A stretch of DNA of 64,000 nt, from contig CADEFT010000015.1 in assembly GCA_902826685.1 (NCBI GenBank), positions 1-64,000 on the forward strand, given 5' to 3'. Under the pieces are notes generated by a model. The model did not search any database and was not told the DNA's origin. It worked only from the letters and a program-made list of their open reading frames with translations. The DNA comes from an uncultured Acidobacteriota bacterium. Lineage in GTDB: Bacteria > Acidobacteriota > Terriglobia > Bryobacterales > Bryobacteraceae. Numbering within the stretch: the stretch's first letter is position 1; the number at the start of each line of letters is the position of its first letter. Below, piece after piece: positions 52,521 to 61,003 of the stretch. A program made the position numbers and the translations under genes.

Positions 52521-53117
52521 TTACGCCGAGGGCGGCTTGATTATCAATTCCAGGTCGATGGTGATGGACACTTCGTCGCTCACGGCCACGCCGCCGGCTT
52601 CAAGAAGCTGGTTCCAGGTGATGCCGAAATCCTTCCGGCTGACTTTGGTGGTGGCGGTTGCACCCACTTTTTGACGACCCCGAGTGTCTTTGATGGGCGG
52701 CGTGGGGCCTTCCACATCGAGAACAACCTGGCGCGTGGTGGCGTTGATGGTGAGATCGCCGGTGACCTTCAGATGCCCGGCGCTCCCGTTCTCCACCTTG
52801 GTGGAGCGGAAGTTCATGGTGGGGTACTTCTTGACGTCGAAAAATTCCTCACCCTTGAGGTCGGCATCGCGTTTGGGCTCGCCGCTGTTGATGGTGGTGC
52901 AGTCGATGCTGGCTTCCACCACCGTGGCGGCGGGGTTTTTGGGATCGTGCGATATGGTGCCCTTGACGCCGCCGAACTGCCCGCGGACCGTGGTGATCAT
53001 CATGTGACGGACCGAGAAATGGGCGGCGCTGTGCAGCGTGTCGATGGTGTAGCTCACCGTTTGCGCCACGCCCGGAAGCGCCGCCAGAAGAAGGCAGGGA
53101 ACAATGCGCGCGATCAT
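52521..53117 (-). CDS. secreted YceI family lipid-binding protein
   Basis: A 198-residue exported protein. A signal (MIARIVPCLLLAALPGVAQ) is followed by the YceI lipocalin-like fold: YTIDTLHSAAHFSVRHMMITTVRGQFGG, KKYPTMNFRSTKV and DFGITWNQLLEAGGVAVSDEV. YceI proteins bind isoprenoid quinone-like lipids in the periplasm. It is the last gene of an electron-transfer-looking operon with the beta-propeller, cupredoxin and di-haem peroxidase upstream (15-base gap). Confidence 0.93.
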   Translation of the reverse strand: MIARIVPCLLLAALPGVAQTVSYTIDTLHSAAHFSVRHMMITTVRGQFGGVKGTISHDPKNPAATVVEASIDCTTINSGEPKRDADLKGEEFFDVKKYPTMNFRSTKVENGSAGHLKVTGDLTINATTRQVVLDVEGPTPPIKDTRGRQKVGATATTKVSRKDFGITWNQLLEAGGVAVSDEVSITIDLELIIKPPSA

Positions 53118-53132
53118 TTCGAGTACCTCGCT

Positions 53133-54194
53133 TTAGCGATCCACGGTGATGACGCCCCACGGGCTGTCGCCGCATTTGATCTTCTTGGTCACGGTCATAG
53201 TGGCCAGATCCACCACCGCCACCAGACCGCCAGGGCCATCGGCCGCGAATAATGTCTTCCCATCCGGCGACAGCGCGACGCCCCACGGCCGCTGTCCCAC
53301 CTCGACCGAACCAGCCGGCTCATTCCTGGCCGTGTCGATGGCGAACACCATTTTGCCCCGGCCGGTGCTGGCATAGAGCTTCGCGCCATCGGCGGACATG
53401 GCCAGACCCATCGGCTTGATCTTGCCCGCCTCACCCAGGCGAATGTTCTTTATTGTTTGATGACGTACCGCGTCGATGAGGGTTACCGTTCCGTCGTTCT
53501 CATTCGTCACATAGGCCCTGGAGCCGTCGGGAAGAAACGCCACCGAGCGCGGGCGCCGGCCTACCTTGATGGTCTTGATCCCCTTGCGCGCGGCTACGTC
53601 GATCACGGTAATGGTGCCCGTGTCTTCCGAGGTCACGTAGACGAACTTGCCGTCGGGACTGGTGGTGACGCCTTCCGGCTCTTCCCCGACCTTGATCGAT
53701 GCCAGCAGGCTGCCGGCGGCCATATCCACGATGCTGACCTTGGCGTCGTCTTCGTTCGATACAAACAACAGCGATCCGTCCTTGCTGAGATCGAATTGTT
53801 CCGGGTCGGAACCGCCCTTGATGGTGCGGACCACTTTGCCTTCGGCGACATCGATGACGCCGACGCCATCGGCGCTCTTATCGGGCGGCGGCAGCTTGCT
53901 TTCGTCCACTCCCGGAGGCGCGGGCGGCGAGCCGCTGAGAGCGACGTAAACTTTGGCGCGGTCGGCGCTGGCGTGAATGCCGCGCGGACGCTTGCCAACC
54001 GGAATGGTCGCGGCCACTTCCATGGTGGAAGATTCGATCAGCGTCACGTCGCCGGAGTTTTCATTGGTGACGTAGATACGGTAGCCGGTTTTCGGCGCTT
54101 CCTTTTTAGGAGCTTCGGCCACCGGAGCGGGCGGGGGAGAGGAACATCCGGCGAGAACCAATGATGCCAATAGCGCCGCGTGGGTTCGTTTCAT
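53133..54194 (-). CDS. YVTN-repeat beta-propeller lipoprotein
   Basis: A 353-residue lipoprotein with a lipobox (LLASLVLAGCSS). A seven-bladed propeller of YVTN type follows (RIYVTNENSGDVTLIE, LLFVSNEDDAKVSIVD, FVYVTSEDTGTITVID, RAYVTNENDGTVTLID and others), as in surface-layer and methanol-dehydrogenase-associated proteins. The start at 54194 follows AAGGACAG; the longer frame to 54287 overlaps the cupredoxin gene. It is coupled to it, since two bases separate the stop from the ATG. Role in redox partner binding is inferred from the neighbours. Confidence 0.92.
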   Translation of the reverse strand: MKRTHAALLASLVLAGCSSPPPAPVAEAPKKEAPKTGYRIYVTNENSGDVTLIESSTMEVAATIPVGKRPRGIHASADRAKVYVALSGSPPAPPGVDESKLPPPDKSADGVGVIDVAEGKVVRTIKGGSDPEQFDLSKDGSLLFVSNEDDAKVSIVDMAAGSLLASIKVGEEPEGVTTSPDGKFVYVTSEDTGTITVIDVAARKGIKTIKVGRRPRSVAFLPDGSRAYVTNENDGTVTLIDAVRHQTIKNIRLGEAGKIKPMGLAMSADGAKLYASTGRGKMVFAIDTARNEPAGSVEVGQRPWGVALSPDGKTLFAADGPGGLVAVVDLATMTVTKKIKCGDSPWGVITVDR

Positions 54195-54196
54195 AC

Positions 54197-54952
54197 CTAC
54201 TGTCCTTCGAACGAAAATACCAGCCCGGTCTTGGAGGAGGGCGCCATCGTGACCTGCTGTTGCCGGGCGCCCAACGTTTCCTGCCAAGCCTCCACAGTAT
54301 AATCGCCCGGCGGCAGGTTGCGGATTTCGAACGATCCGTCGGCTCCTGTGACGGCGAAGTAGGGATGTTCCATGGCGCCAATATAGGCGCGCATCCAGGA
54401 GTGGACGTTACACTTGACGCGCACCATCATCTCCGGACGCACGAACCTGCGCTCAAGCGGCGGCGCGCCCTCGGGCTGGCTTTGGTTCCATTCGCGGTTC
54501 ATCTTCGGCTGCGGGTGGATGTTGTGAGTCAGCGGATCGGAGTTGGTGACCCGCATGGTTTGTCCAGCCCGCACACCGATGACGTGCGGAAGGAAGCGGC
54601 AGCCCTTCTGATCGATGGTGACGGTTTCGGCCGCCGGCGGCGGCGGGAACTGCTTCCCTTCAAGGCCCTGCTTCACATAGACGAACACGTTGGCGAGCGT
54701 GCCGTTGGCGTTCACCATCACGCTTTCTTCGAACAACCCGCCTTTGTTGAGCTTCACGCAGACCGGATCCTCGTCGATATCGAGGCGCTTGCGCGCGGGC
54801 TTGGCGCCCTTGAAGAAAACTTTGCCGGCGATGGTCACGGCGGTGTTGGAATCCACCTGGAAATAGGAAGGCTCCTGCTGCTTCACCTCCCGCGGACGGG
54901 AGCACGCGGCCAGCACGGCGAGCGCGGCGAAGATGGACGTTCGAGCGGTCAT
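54197..54952 (-). CDS. cupredoxin-like lipoprotein with carboxypeptidase-regulatory tail
   Basis: A 251-residue lipoprotein (VLAACSR). The middle is plastocyanin-like: the copper-type ligands appear in SDPLTHNIHPQ (His) and KCNVHSWMRAYIGAMEHPYFAV (Cys-x2-His, then Met or His). A carboxypeptidase-regulatory-like domain (GSFEIRNLPPGDYTVEAW) ends the chain. Many such proteins shuttle electrons in the periplasm. Its start overlaps the peroxidase gene's stop by four bases. Confidence 0.85.
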   Translation of the reverse strand: MTARTSIFAALAVLAACSRPREVKQQEPSYFQVDSNTAVTIAGKVFFKGAKPARKRLDIDEDPVCVKLNKGGLFEESVMVNANGTLANVFVYVKQGLEGKQFPPPPAAETVTIDQKGCRFLPHVIGVRAGQTMRVTNSDPLTHNIHPQPKMNREWNQSQPEGAPPLERRFVRPEMMVRVKCNVHSWMRAYIGAMEHPYFAVTGADGSFEIRNLPPGDYTVEAWQETLGARQQQVTMAPSSKTGLVFSFEGQ

Positions 54953-56010
54953 GACTTTGGGGGGCCGGAATCGGCGGGCAGCTCGCCGGTGAGCGCTTCG
55001 AGGAATGCCACCAGGTCGGCGCGCTCGCGCCCGCTCAGTTTCAGCTCTTTGATCTCCTTATCGAGGTAAGGGCTGGAGGTGCCGCCACCGACGTAGAAAT
55101 CCACCACGTCGCGCAGCGTCTTCTGGCTGCCGTCGTGCATATAAGGAGCGGTCCCGGCGATGTTGCGCAGCGTGGGTGTGCGGAAGGCGCCCTTATCCGA
55201 TTCGACCTTGGTTTGCGTGTAGCGGCCGAGGTCGATCAACTCGCCGGTGGAGTCGAAGCCAACGCCGATGTTGTGAAACTTGCCGTCGGTGAACAACGCG
55301 AACGTTTCTTCTATGGTGTGGCAGACGGCGCAATTGCCCTTGTTCTTGTCCTTGAAGATGGCCAGACCGCGAATGGCAGCCGGGCTCATCGCCTTCCGGT
55401 CACCGGCGTATTGATAGCGGTCAAAGGGCGAGTTGCCGGTGAGCATCGTGCGCTCGAAACTGGCGATGGATTTCTGAACCTTATCCAAGGTGACCGGGCC
55501 CGGGCCGAACGCCTTGGCAAATTCCGCTTGGTAGGCGGGGTCGGTATTGAGCTTATCGACACAGGCTTCATGCGTCTGGTTCATCTCGATCGGATTGGCG
55601 ATGGGCCCGGCGGCCTGCTCCTCGAGCGAAGCGGCGCGGCCATCCCAGAATTGCAGCGGGGCATAGGCGGCGTTTAATATCGTGGGCGCGCTGCGCGTCC
55701 CCTTCTTGCCGCCGGCGCCGGTGGAAACTTTCTGTCCATCGGTGAAGTGCGCGGCGGGCCCGTGGCAATTGGCGCAGGCGAGCGTGTTATCCGCCGACAG
55801 TTTGGGATCGTAGTACAGCTTGCGGCCGAGCGCGATGGTTTCGACGGTGGGCGGATTAGCGGCCGGAACCGGCACGGGCGGCAGTCCCAAGGGTACTTTG
55901 ATTTCAACGGGTGTTCCGATCGGCCTGGCGGGTTCCACTTTCTTTTCCGCTTCGCGGCAGGCGACGATCAGGACGCTCAGCAGGAGAACGCTTCGATAAC
56001 GAGCAGCCAT
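54949..56010 (-). CDS. di-haem cytochrome c peroxidase-like lipoprotein (MauG/CcpA family)
   Basis: A 353-residue lipoprotein (LIVACRE lipobox) with two c-type haem motifs, CANCH (near residue 80) and CAVCH (near residue 228). The second half carries GAFRTPTLRNIAGTAPYMHDGS, including the Met/His of the high-potential haem. It belongs to the bacterial cytochrome c peroxidase/MauG family and would reduce H2O2 or oxidise protein partners in the periplasm. It heads the operon peroxidase-cupredoxin-propeller-YceI, with the start (MAARYRSVLLLSVLI) fitting a lipoprotein signal. Confidence 0.93.
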   Translation of the reverse strand: MAARYRSVLLLSVLIVACREAEKKVEPARPIGTPVEIKVPLGLPPVPVPAANPPTVETIALGRKLYYDPKLSADNTLACANCHGPAAHFTDGQKVSTGAGGKKGTRSAPTILNAAYAPLQFWDGRAASLEEQAAGPIANPIEMNQTHEACVDKLNTDPAYQAEFAKAFGPGPVTLDKVQKSIASFERTMLTGNSPFDRYQYAGDRKAMSPAAIRGLAIFKDKNKGNCAVCHTIEETFALFTDGKFHNIGVGFDSTGELIDLGRYTQTKVESDKGAFRTPTLRNIAGTAPYMHDGSQKTLRDVVDFYVGGGTSSPYLDKEIKELKLSGRERADLVAFLEALTGELPADSGPPKS

Positions 56011-56029
56011 CGGCTCCTATTTTAGACCT

Positions 56030-56782
56030 TCAGAGATCGAAGTCCGCCATCAGGGGTGCGTGATCGCTTGTTCCGGTCTCGCGAAAAACCTGGCAGGAGC
56101 GGGCACGGGCGGCGAGACCTTCGCTCGCCAGCACATAATCGATCCGCCAGCCGATGTTGCGCTGCCGCATGTTGCGCCAGGGCGCCCACCAGGTGAACAG
56201 ATCCTCTTGCGATGGATGCAGGGTGCGCTGCACGTCGGCGAGGCCGGCTTCGAGCAGGCGGGTGAAGGAGTGACGCTCGACCGGCATCTGGCCATAGGCG
56301 TTGGGCTTGCGCTCCTTGGGGTGGACGTCGATATCGGCACGGGCTACGTTGATGTCGCCGCATAGCACCAGGGGCATCGCCGCCGCGCGCATCGCATCGG
56401 CGTAGAGGCGCAGCGCTTCGAGAAATTGCATCTTGGCGTCGAAATCCTTGCCGCCGTTGGGCACATAGACCGATGCCACGGTGACCGGCCCGATGACGGC
56501 GGTGACCATGCGGGTTTCGTGATCGAACGTGGGATGCTGCCAGGAGGGCTCGGCCGGGGCAAGCGATTTGCGCACCAGCAGCGCCACGCCCGAATAGCCG
56601 CCAACGCCGCCGTGCCACTTCGACCAATACTCACCGGGATCGATCAGCAGCACCGGCACTTGCGACGGCGCCGCCTTGATCTCCTGGAGACATACGATGT
56701 CCGGCTGTTCATCGCGCAGGAAGACAGCCAACTGCTCGGCGCGCGCGCGGATGCCGTTCACGTTCCACGTTACGATTCGCAC
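56030..56782 (-). CDS. xth: exodeoxyribonuclease III
   Basis: A 250-residue exonuclease III/AP endonuclease for base-excision repair. RIVTWNVNGIRAR, the metal-binding E of CLQEIKAAP, GDINVAR and the catalytic GTSDHAPLMADF are in place. The start is a GTG at 56782, directly before the conserved RIVTWN; the frame open to 56887 would overlap the upstream gene by 94 bases. No strong ribosome-binding site is visible. Confidence 0.95.
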   Translation of the reverse strand: MRIVTWNVNGIRARAEQLAVFLRDEQPDIVCLQEIKAAPSQVPVLLIDPGEYWSKWHGGVGGYSGVALLVRKSLAPAEPSWQHPTFDHETRMVTAVIGPVTVASVYVPNGGKDFDAKMQFLEALRLYADAMRAAAMPLVLCGDINVARADIDVHPKERKPNAYGQMPVERHSFTRLLEAGLADVQRTLHPSQEDLFTWWAPWRNMRQRNIGWRIDYVLASEGLAARARSCQVFRETGTSDHAPLMADFDL

Positions 56783-56793
56783 TGGATTCGATT

Positions 56794-57255
56794 TTACGGC
56801 AGCGGCACGATGGGACCGTCGCCGCGCTTGACGCCGAGACGCACGGGCCTCGGCGGGCCTTTCGGCGGAACGGACACTTCCGCCCACAGTTCTTCGCCCT
56901 GCGCGCGGACGCTGGGGTCGGGCACGTGCTCCGGCAGGAAATAGGCCAGCGGCATGTTGAGCAGGTAGCGCTTCGTATCGTCGCGGCGCATCACGGGCTC
57001 GCCGTCCGGCGCCGACGTCGCGGTCAGCTTGCCGTTAGCCACCGACAGCACCGCCGATCCATACAATTCGGTGAGGTTCACCGGCGCCACTTCGAGCGTC
57101 ATGCGGACATAGCGGCCGCGGATGGGCATGTCGGGATCGTAGGGAGCGGTACGAGCCCAGACGCGCGGCAGCGAGGCGCGATCGTACAGGTATTTTCCCG
57201 CCGTGCCCAGGGCGAGCAGAGTGTGAATCGCCGCGAGCAGGAGTCCTTTTCTCAT
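56794..57255 (-). CDS. GDYXXLXY-type membrane-anchored protein
   Basis: A 153-residue protein with one N-terminal membrane helix (GLLLAAIHTLLALGTAGKYLYD) and the RGRYVRMTLEV stretch that corresponds to the GDYxxLxY motif family, usually encoded beside DUF2157 or DUF4401 proteins. It begins in four-base overlap with the DUF2157 gene's stop and is followed by xth after 11 bases. Function unknown. Confidence 0.75.
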   Translation of the reverse strand: MRKGLLLAAIHTLLALGTAGKYLYDRASLPRVWARTAPYDPDMPIRGRYVRMTLEVAPVNLTELYGSAVLSVANGKLTATSAPDGEPVMRRDDTKRYLLNMPLAYFLPEHVPDPSVRAQGEELWAEVSVPPKGPPRPVRLGVKRGDGPIVPLP

Positions 57256-58295
57256 GCCTGCTTCGCTTTCACGCCCGCCACCAGGCGGCGGCGGAGCTGC
57301 TCCAGATACCATCCGCCAGCCAGGAAGACCACGCCGAGCACGATGAGGCTGAGCGCCCGGTCGAGCTTGTCCATCAATTGCGAGAAATAGAAGAACACGA
57401 CGGTGAGGGCGAAGCCGGCGATGCCCAGGTTGATGCGCTCGGTACGCGCCTCATCGATGCCCCAGGCGATCAGCGCGAGCGAACCGATCGCGGCCCAGAC
57501 GGTGACGGCGAGTTCGTTTCGCTGTTGAGCAAGCAGGGACAGCGTCAGCACCCAGCCCACCGTGACCAGGTTCTTCCAGGCCAGCGGTCCGCGCATCCAG
57601 AACGCGACGGCGAGCGGCACGGCGATCAGAAAATCCGAACGGCGGTCGAGGCGGCCTTCCGCCGCCACCCAAACGGCGAGCGGCAGCAGCGCGGCCGAGC
57701 CTATCCACACCAGTGCGGTTCGCCATCGGGCGGTGACGCCGCGATATTCGGCGCTGAGATAAGTGAACGCGGTGACCAGCAGGAATACGGGCTGCGAGCG
57801 GAACTCGGATACGATCCAGCCGGGGGTCAGTAGCGCCACCAGTACGGTCTGCGGCCAGTCGCGCAGCAGCCACCAGGCGGCCCAGCCACCGATCGCCCAC
57901 AGCAGCACGCCATTGGGCCAATGCTCGTCGAGGTGAAAGATCTGGCCGGAAAGGTAAATCGCGCCGCCCAGGGCCACCGTTCCAACGGCGTGCAAAGTCG
58001 TGGCCAGGGCCGGGAACCGCGCGGCGGCAAAAGCGCCGCCCACATGACAGGCCGCCAGCGCGGCCACCACCAGGGCCATGCGGGAAGCGGGGGAAAGCCA
58101 ATCCCAGTGAGAGGCGACAAAGAGCAGTACGCCGCCAGAGAGCAGCATGCCGCCAAGGGCGAGCGCGGCGGCGACCGTCCAACGGAATCCGGATTGGGAT
58201 TTCGATTCGAATTCCAGAATCCGGCCGGCGGCGGCCTGGTCGATGAGGCCGGCAGCCACCCAGCGTGCGACCGATTTTTCGAGTGGCGCGCTCAC
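57252..58295 (-). CDS. DUF2157 multi-pass membrane protein
   Basis: A 347-residue protein with an N-terminal cytoplasmic DUF2157 helix pair (SVARWVAAGLIDQAAAGRILEFE) and about ten transmembrane helices. No enzymatic motif is visible. Family members occur with GDYXXLXY proteins; the pair is present here with an ATGA overlap. Its own start overlaps the stop of the FHA-DUF4123 gene by four bases, giving a chain of three coupled genes. Function is unknown. Confidence 0.85.
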   Translation of the reverse strand: MSAPLEKSVARWVAAGLIDQAAAGRILEFESKSQSGFRWTVAAALALGGMLLSGGVLLFVASHWDWLSPASRMALVVAALAACHVGGAFAAARFPALATTLHAVGTVALGGAIYLSGQIFHLDEHWPNGVLLWAIGGWAAWWLLRDWPQTVLVALLTPGWIVSEFRSQPVFLLVTAFTYLSAEYRGVTARWRTALVWIGSAALLPLAVWVAAEGRLDRRSDFLIAVPLAVAFWMRGPLAWKNLVTVGWVLTLSLLAQQRNELAVTVWAAIGSLALIAWGIDEARTERINLGIAGFALTVVFFYFSQLMDKLDRALSLIVLGVVFLAGGWYLEQLRRRLVAGVKAKQA

Positions 58296-59206
58296 GTGTG
58301 CGCTGCCGCGGCGGAGGCCAACAAGACGATGTTCTGCTTAAGCCCGGTGGGAGTAACCGTGAACTCGACCAGTTTGGAGGAATCGCGCGGATCTTCCATG
58401 CGATAGGAGTCCACCGGTCCGAACAGGTGCGTAATCTCGGCCGGGGAACCGCCGGTGAGAAACGGCTGCAGGATGCGAGGATCCTGCAGGCGGAAACGGA
58501 AGACGCGCCCGTCTTCGGTGCGCGCCAGAAAGAACGACCGCAGGTGGCGGCGCACGGATTCAAATGGATGGTTACTGGTGAGACACACCATGCGGCCCCG
58601 GCCCCAGGCGGCGTGAACCAGATCGGGCAGCAGCGCCTGTTGGGCTCCAATGTTGACCAGCACAGGAGCCGCTTCGGCATCCGGGCCCAACGTCTGATGC
58701 TGATGAGCGGCGGCGAGAATCACGCTGAGCGAGGCATCGGCGGCGGCATCCACCAGACCGTACAAGACGGATCCGCCTGGCCGCAGCAGATGATCCACCG
58801 CCTGCCGCAGCGGGGCTTCGAGCGCCATCGCCGGGGAGCGGCCGGAGATCATGGTGTCGTCCTGCGGGCGCATCACCAGCGTGGTCCGCGATTTTGGCGC
58901 GACCGCGTCGCCGGTGCGGACGAGGAATCGCGTCTGGCCGGCGATGACGCGGTCGCCGTCGCGCAGTTCCACTTCGGCGGTGACGCGCTGATCGTTGACG
59001 AAGGTGCCGTTGGAGGAGTTGGCATCGCGCAGAACGCAGCCGCGCGCGCTCAGGTCGATTTGAAAGTGAAGGCCGGAAAGGTAGTTGTCGTGCGATAACA
59101 CGCACTGCGATTTGGAAGTGCGGCCGACGGTGAGGCACTCCCCTTCGTTCAACTGATAGCAGTTCCCGGCAAAGGGGCCATCGGCGATTTCAATCCTCAC
59201 TGGCAT
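58292..59206 (-). CDS. FHA-DUF4123 fusion protein
   Basis: A 304-residue protein. The N-terminal FHA domain (about residues 1-105) shows LTVGRTSKSQCVLSHDNYLSGLHFQI and RDANSSNGTFVNDQRV. After a linker, a DUF4123 domain (about 140-290) shows SVLYGLVDAAADASL, RRHLRSFFLARTEDGRVFRFRLQDPRIL and LFGPVDSYRMED. DUF4123 proteins elsewhere are adaptors that load effectors onto type VI spikes. The start at 59206 is chosen by the FHA fold boundary; the frame opens at 59299. No VgrG, PAAR or effector gene is nearby; the coupled DUF2157 genes are its only partners. Confidence 0.8.
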   Translation of the reverse strand: MPVRIEIADGPFAGNCYQLNEGECLTVGRTSKSQCVLSHDNYLSGLHFQIDLSARGCVLRDANSSNGTFVNDQRVTAEVELRDGDRVIAGQTRFLVRTGDAVAPKSRTTLVMRPQDDTMISGRSPAMALEAPLRQAVDHLLRPGGSVLYGLVDAAADASLSVILAAAHQHQTLGPDAEAAPVLVNIGAQQALLPDLVHAAWGRGRMVCLTSNHPFESVRRHLRSFFLARTEDGRVFRFRLQDPRILQPFLTGGSPAEITHLFGPVDSYRMEDPRDSSKLVEFTVTPTGLKQNIVLLASAAAAHT

Positions 59207-59292
59207 GATGGGTACAACTCTACCGTCAAATCTTAACCGTTTTGCGAGCCGTTCGCAGCCTGTTTTCGGGACCTGCTGGTACCATGTTGGGA

Positions 59293-59439
59293 ATGGCAAA
59301 GCTGAAGCCGGCGGGCCGGAAGAAGTCCGCGACCGCGACGCAGCGGGTGGGCATGGCTCCCTGCGCGATCGTCATTCTCGCCGGTATGGCCTTGCTGTCC
59401 ATATTGTTCTACGCCGCGCTTTCCTCAGGCGGCCGGTAG
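59293..59439 (+). CDS. 48-residue membrane miniprotein
   Basis: A basic N-terminus (MAKLKPAGRKKSATATQR) is followed by one transmembrane helix (APCAIVILAGMALLSILFYAAL) and a Gly-rich end. GGGA lies close before the ATG. It ends 11 bases before rph, so it may be the first gene of the rph-rdgB unit. The longer frame from 59242 overlaps the divergent FHA gene region and is rejected. Function is unknown. Confidence 0.6.
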   Translation: MAKLKPAGRKKSATATQRVGMAPCAIVILAGMALLSILFYAALSSGGR

Positions 59440-59450
59440 AAACGAGGCAA

Positions 59451-60170
59451 ATGCGAGTCGATCAACGCCAACTTGATGAAATGCGCGCGGTGCGCATCCA
59501 GCCCGGTTATCTGGTGACGGCGGAAGGCTCCGCCCTGATTGAGTTCGGCAATACGCGCGTGATCTGTACCGCCACGCTCGAAGATACGGTGCCCTCGTTT
59601 CTGCGCGGTACCGGCAAGGGATGGGTGACGGCGGAATATTCCATGCTGCCGAGGGCGACCATCACCCGTACGCCGCGCGAGGTCGCCAAGGGCCGGCAAT
59701 CGGGGCGGACGCTGGAGATTCAAAGGCTCATCGGGCGTGCCCTGCGCGCGGTAGTGAATCTGGAAGCGCTGGGCGAGCGGTCGCTGATCGTCGATTGCGA
59801 CGTGATTCAAGCCGACGGCGGTACGCGCACCGCGTCGATCACGGGTGCCTATGTCGCGCTGGCCTCGGCCATCGGGCAACTGGTGACTTACGGCACGCTG
59901 AAAACGTCTCCCATCCGGGATCATGTGGCGGCGGTGAGCGTGGGTATGGTGGACGGGAAGGCGATGCTCGATCTGTGCTACGAAGAGGACTCGAAAGCCG
60001 ACGTAGATGCCAACGTGGTGTTGACCGGAGCGGGCCAGTTCGTGGAATTTCAGGCGACGGCCGAGCGCAATGCATTCACCGACGAGCAGATGGCGGCGCT
60101 GGTGGTGCTGGCACGCAAGGGCATCGCCGAACTGGTGGCCCTGCAGAAGAGGGCGCTCGAGGCGGCGTGA
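59451..60170 (+). CDS. rph: ribonuclease PH
   Basis: A 239-residue phosphate-dependent exoribonuclease that trims tRNA 3' ends. RVDQRQLDEMRAVRIQPGYL, the phosphorolytic SMLPRAT, EIQRLIGRALRAVV, IVDCDVIQADGGTRTASITG and LDLCYEEDSKADVDANVV are diagnostic. GAGGCAA precedes the start. The last bases overlap the rdgB GTG (GTGA), a very common rph-rdgB arrangement. Confidence 0.97.
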   Translation: MRVDQRQLDEMRAVRIQPGYLVTAEGSALIEFGNTRVICTATLEDTVPSFLRGTGKGWVTAEYSMLPRATITRTPREVAKGRQSGRTLEIQRLIGRALRAVVNLEALGERSLIVDCDVIQADGGTRTASITGAYVALASAIGQLVTYGTLKTSPIRDHVAAVSVGMVDGKAMLDLCYEEDSKADVDANVVLTGAGQFVEFQATAERNAFTDEQMAALVVLARKGIAELVALQKRALEAA

Positions 60171-60745
60171 TCCTTTACTGCGCGACGACGAATCCGGGCA
60201 AACTGCGCGAATTCCGGCAAGCGGCGGCGGGCCTGCTCACCCTGGAAGCGCTGCCGCATTTGCAGGAGATTCCGCCTCCGTTGGAAGACGGGGCCACGTT
60301 CGAAGCAAACGCCATTGTCAAGGCGCTTTACTACAGCCAGTTCGAGGACGCTCCGGTGATGGCGGAGGATTCGGGGCTGGTGGTGGACGCCCTTGACGGC
60401 GCACCTGGCGTCTACTCGGCCCGTTTCGCGGGCGACGGGGCGGCCGACGGCGATAATAACCGGCTGCTGCTTGAACGGATGAAGGATCGGCCGAATCGCG
60501 CGGCCCGGTACCGGTGTGTCATCGCGTTGGCCGAAAAGGGACAGGTGCTGGGGACCTGGACCGGCGCGGTGGAAGGCGAGATCCTCGATGAAATGCGCGG
60601 AGCCAATGGTTTCGGGTATGACCCGATGTTTTACTATCCGCCGTTTGGGTGTACTTTCGGGGAGGCGCCGGCGGAACGGAAGCTGGCGGTGAGCCATCGG
60701 GGGGAGGCGTTCCGGAAGATGATGGAGTGGTGGCGGGTGAGGTAA
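60167..60745 (+). CDS. rdgB: RdgB/HAM1 family non-canonical purine NTP pyrophosphatase
   Basis: A 192-residue enzyme that removes ITP/XTP/dITP from the nucleotide pool. TTNPGKLREFRQ, FEANAIVKA, MAEDSGLVVDALDGAPGVYSARF and GANGFGYDPMFY are family motifs; the C-terminal SHRGEAFRKM holds the base-recognition SHR. The start is GTG at 60167, overlapping the rph stop. Confidence 0.96.
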   Translation: MILYCATTNPGKLREFRQAAAGLLTLEALPHLQEIPPPLEDGATFEANAIVKALYYSQFEDAPVMAEDSGLVVDALDGAPGVYSARFAGDGAADGDNNRLLLERMKDRPNRAARYRCVIALAEKGQVLGTWTGAVEGEILDEMRGANGFGYDPMFYYPPFGCTFGEAPAERKLAVSHRGEAFRKMMEWWRVR

Positions 60746-60768
60746 CGGCGCTTCGTGTCGTGCTCTCT

Positions 60769-60948
60769 ATGTTGCGGAAGGAACCCAACAGGGCGAAGAA
60801 AAAAGCGGTTCAGAAGAGCATGGCATCGGGTACCGGAAAGAGCAAGAAGAGCGAAGGCCAGACCAAAGGCAAGTCGGAGAAGGATCCCAAGGGCAAGGCC
60901 GGCCAATTCACGGGCGAGGGCGAGGCGCCGTTGACGATCCGCAAGTAG
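60769..60948 (+). CDS. small lysine-rich protein, possible gene
   Basis: A 59-residue, strongly basic product (LRKEPNRAKKKAVQKSMASG, KSKKSEGQTKGKSEKDPKGK) with a Gly-rich C-terminus ending LTIRK. The ribosome-binding site is weak, and Lys-rich codons in a GC-rich genome can arise by chance. It lies 23 bases after rdgB and 55 before the next gene, so it could also belong to either unit. I cannot assign a function; it may bind nucleic acid. Confidence 0.45.
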   Translation: MLRKEPNRAKKKAVQKSMASGTGKSKKSEGQTKGKSEKDPKGKAGQFTGEGEAPLTIRK

Positions 60949-61003
60949 GGTTGGCCGCGCGCCGCCACGCGGGGCGGAGTGATATTCTCAGAAACGAAGA
61001 CAG

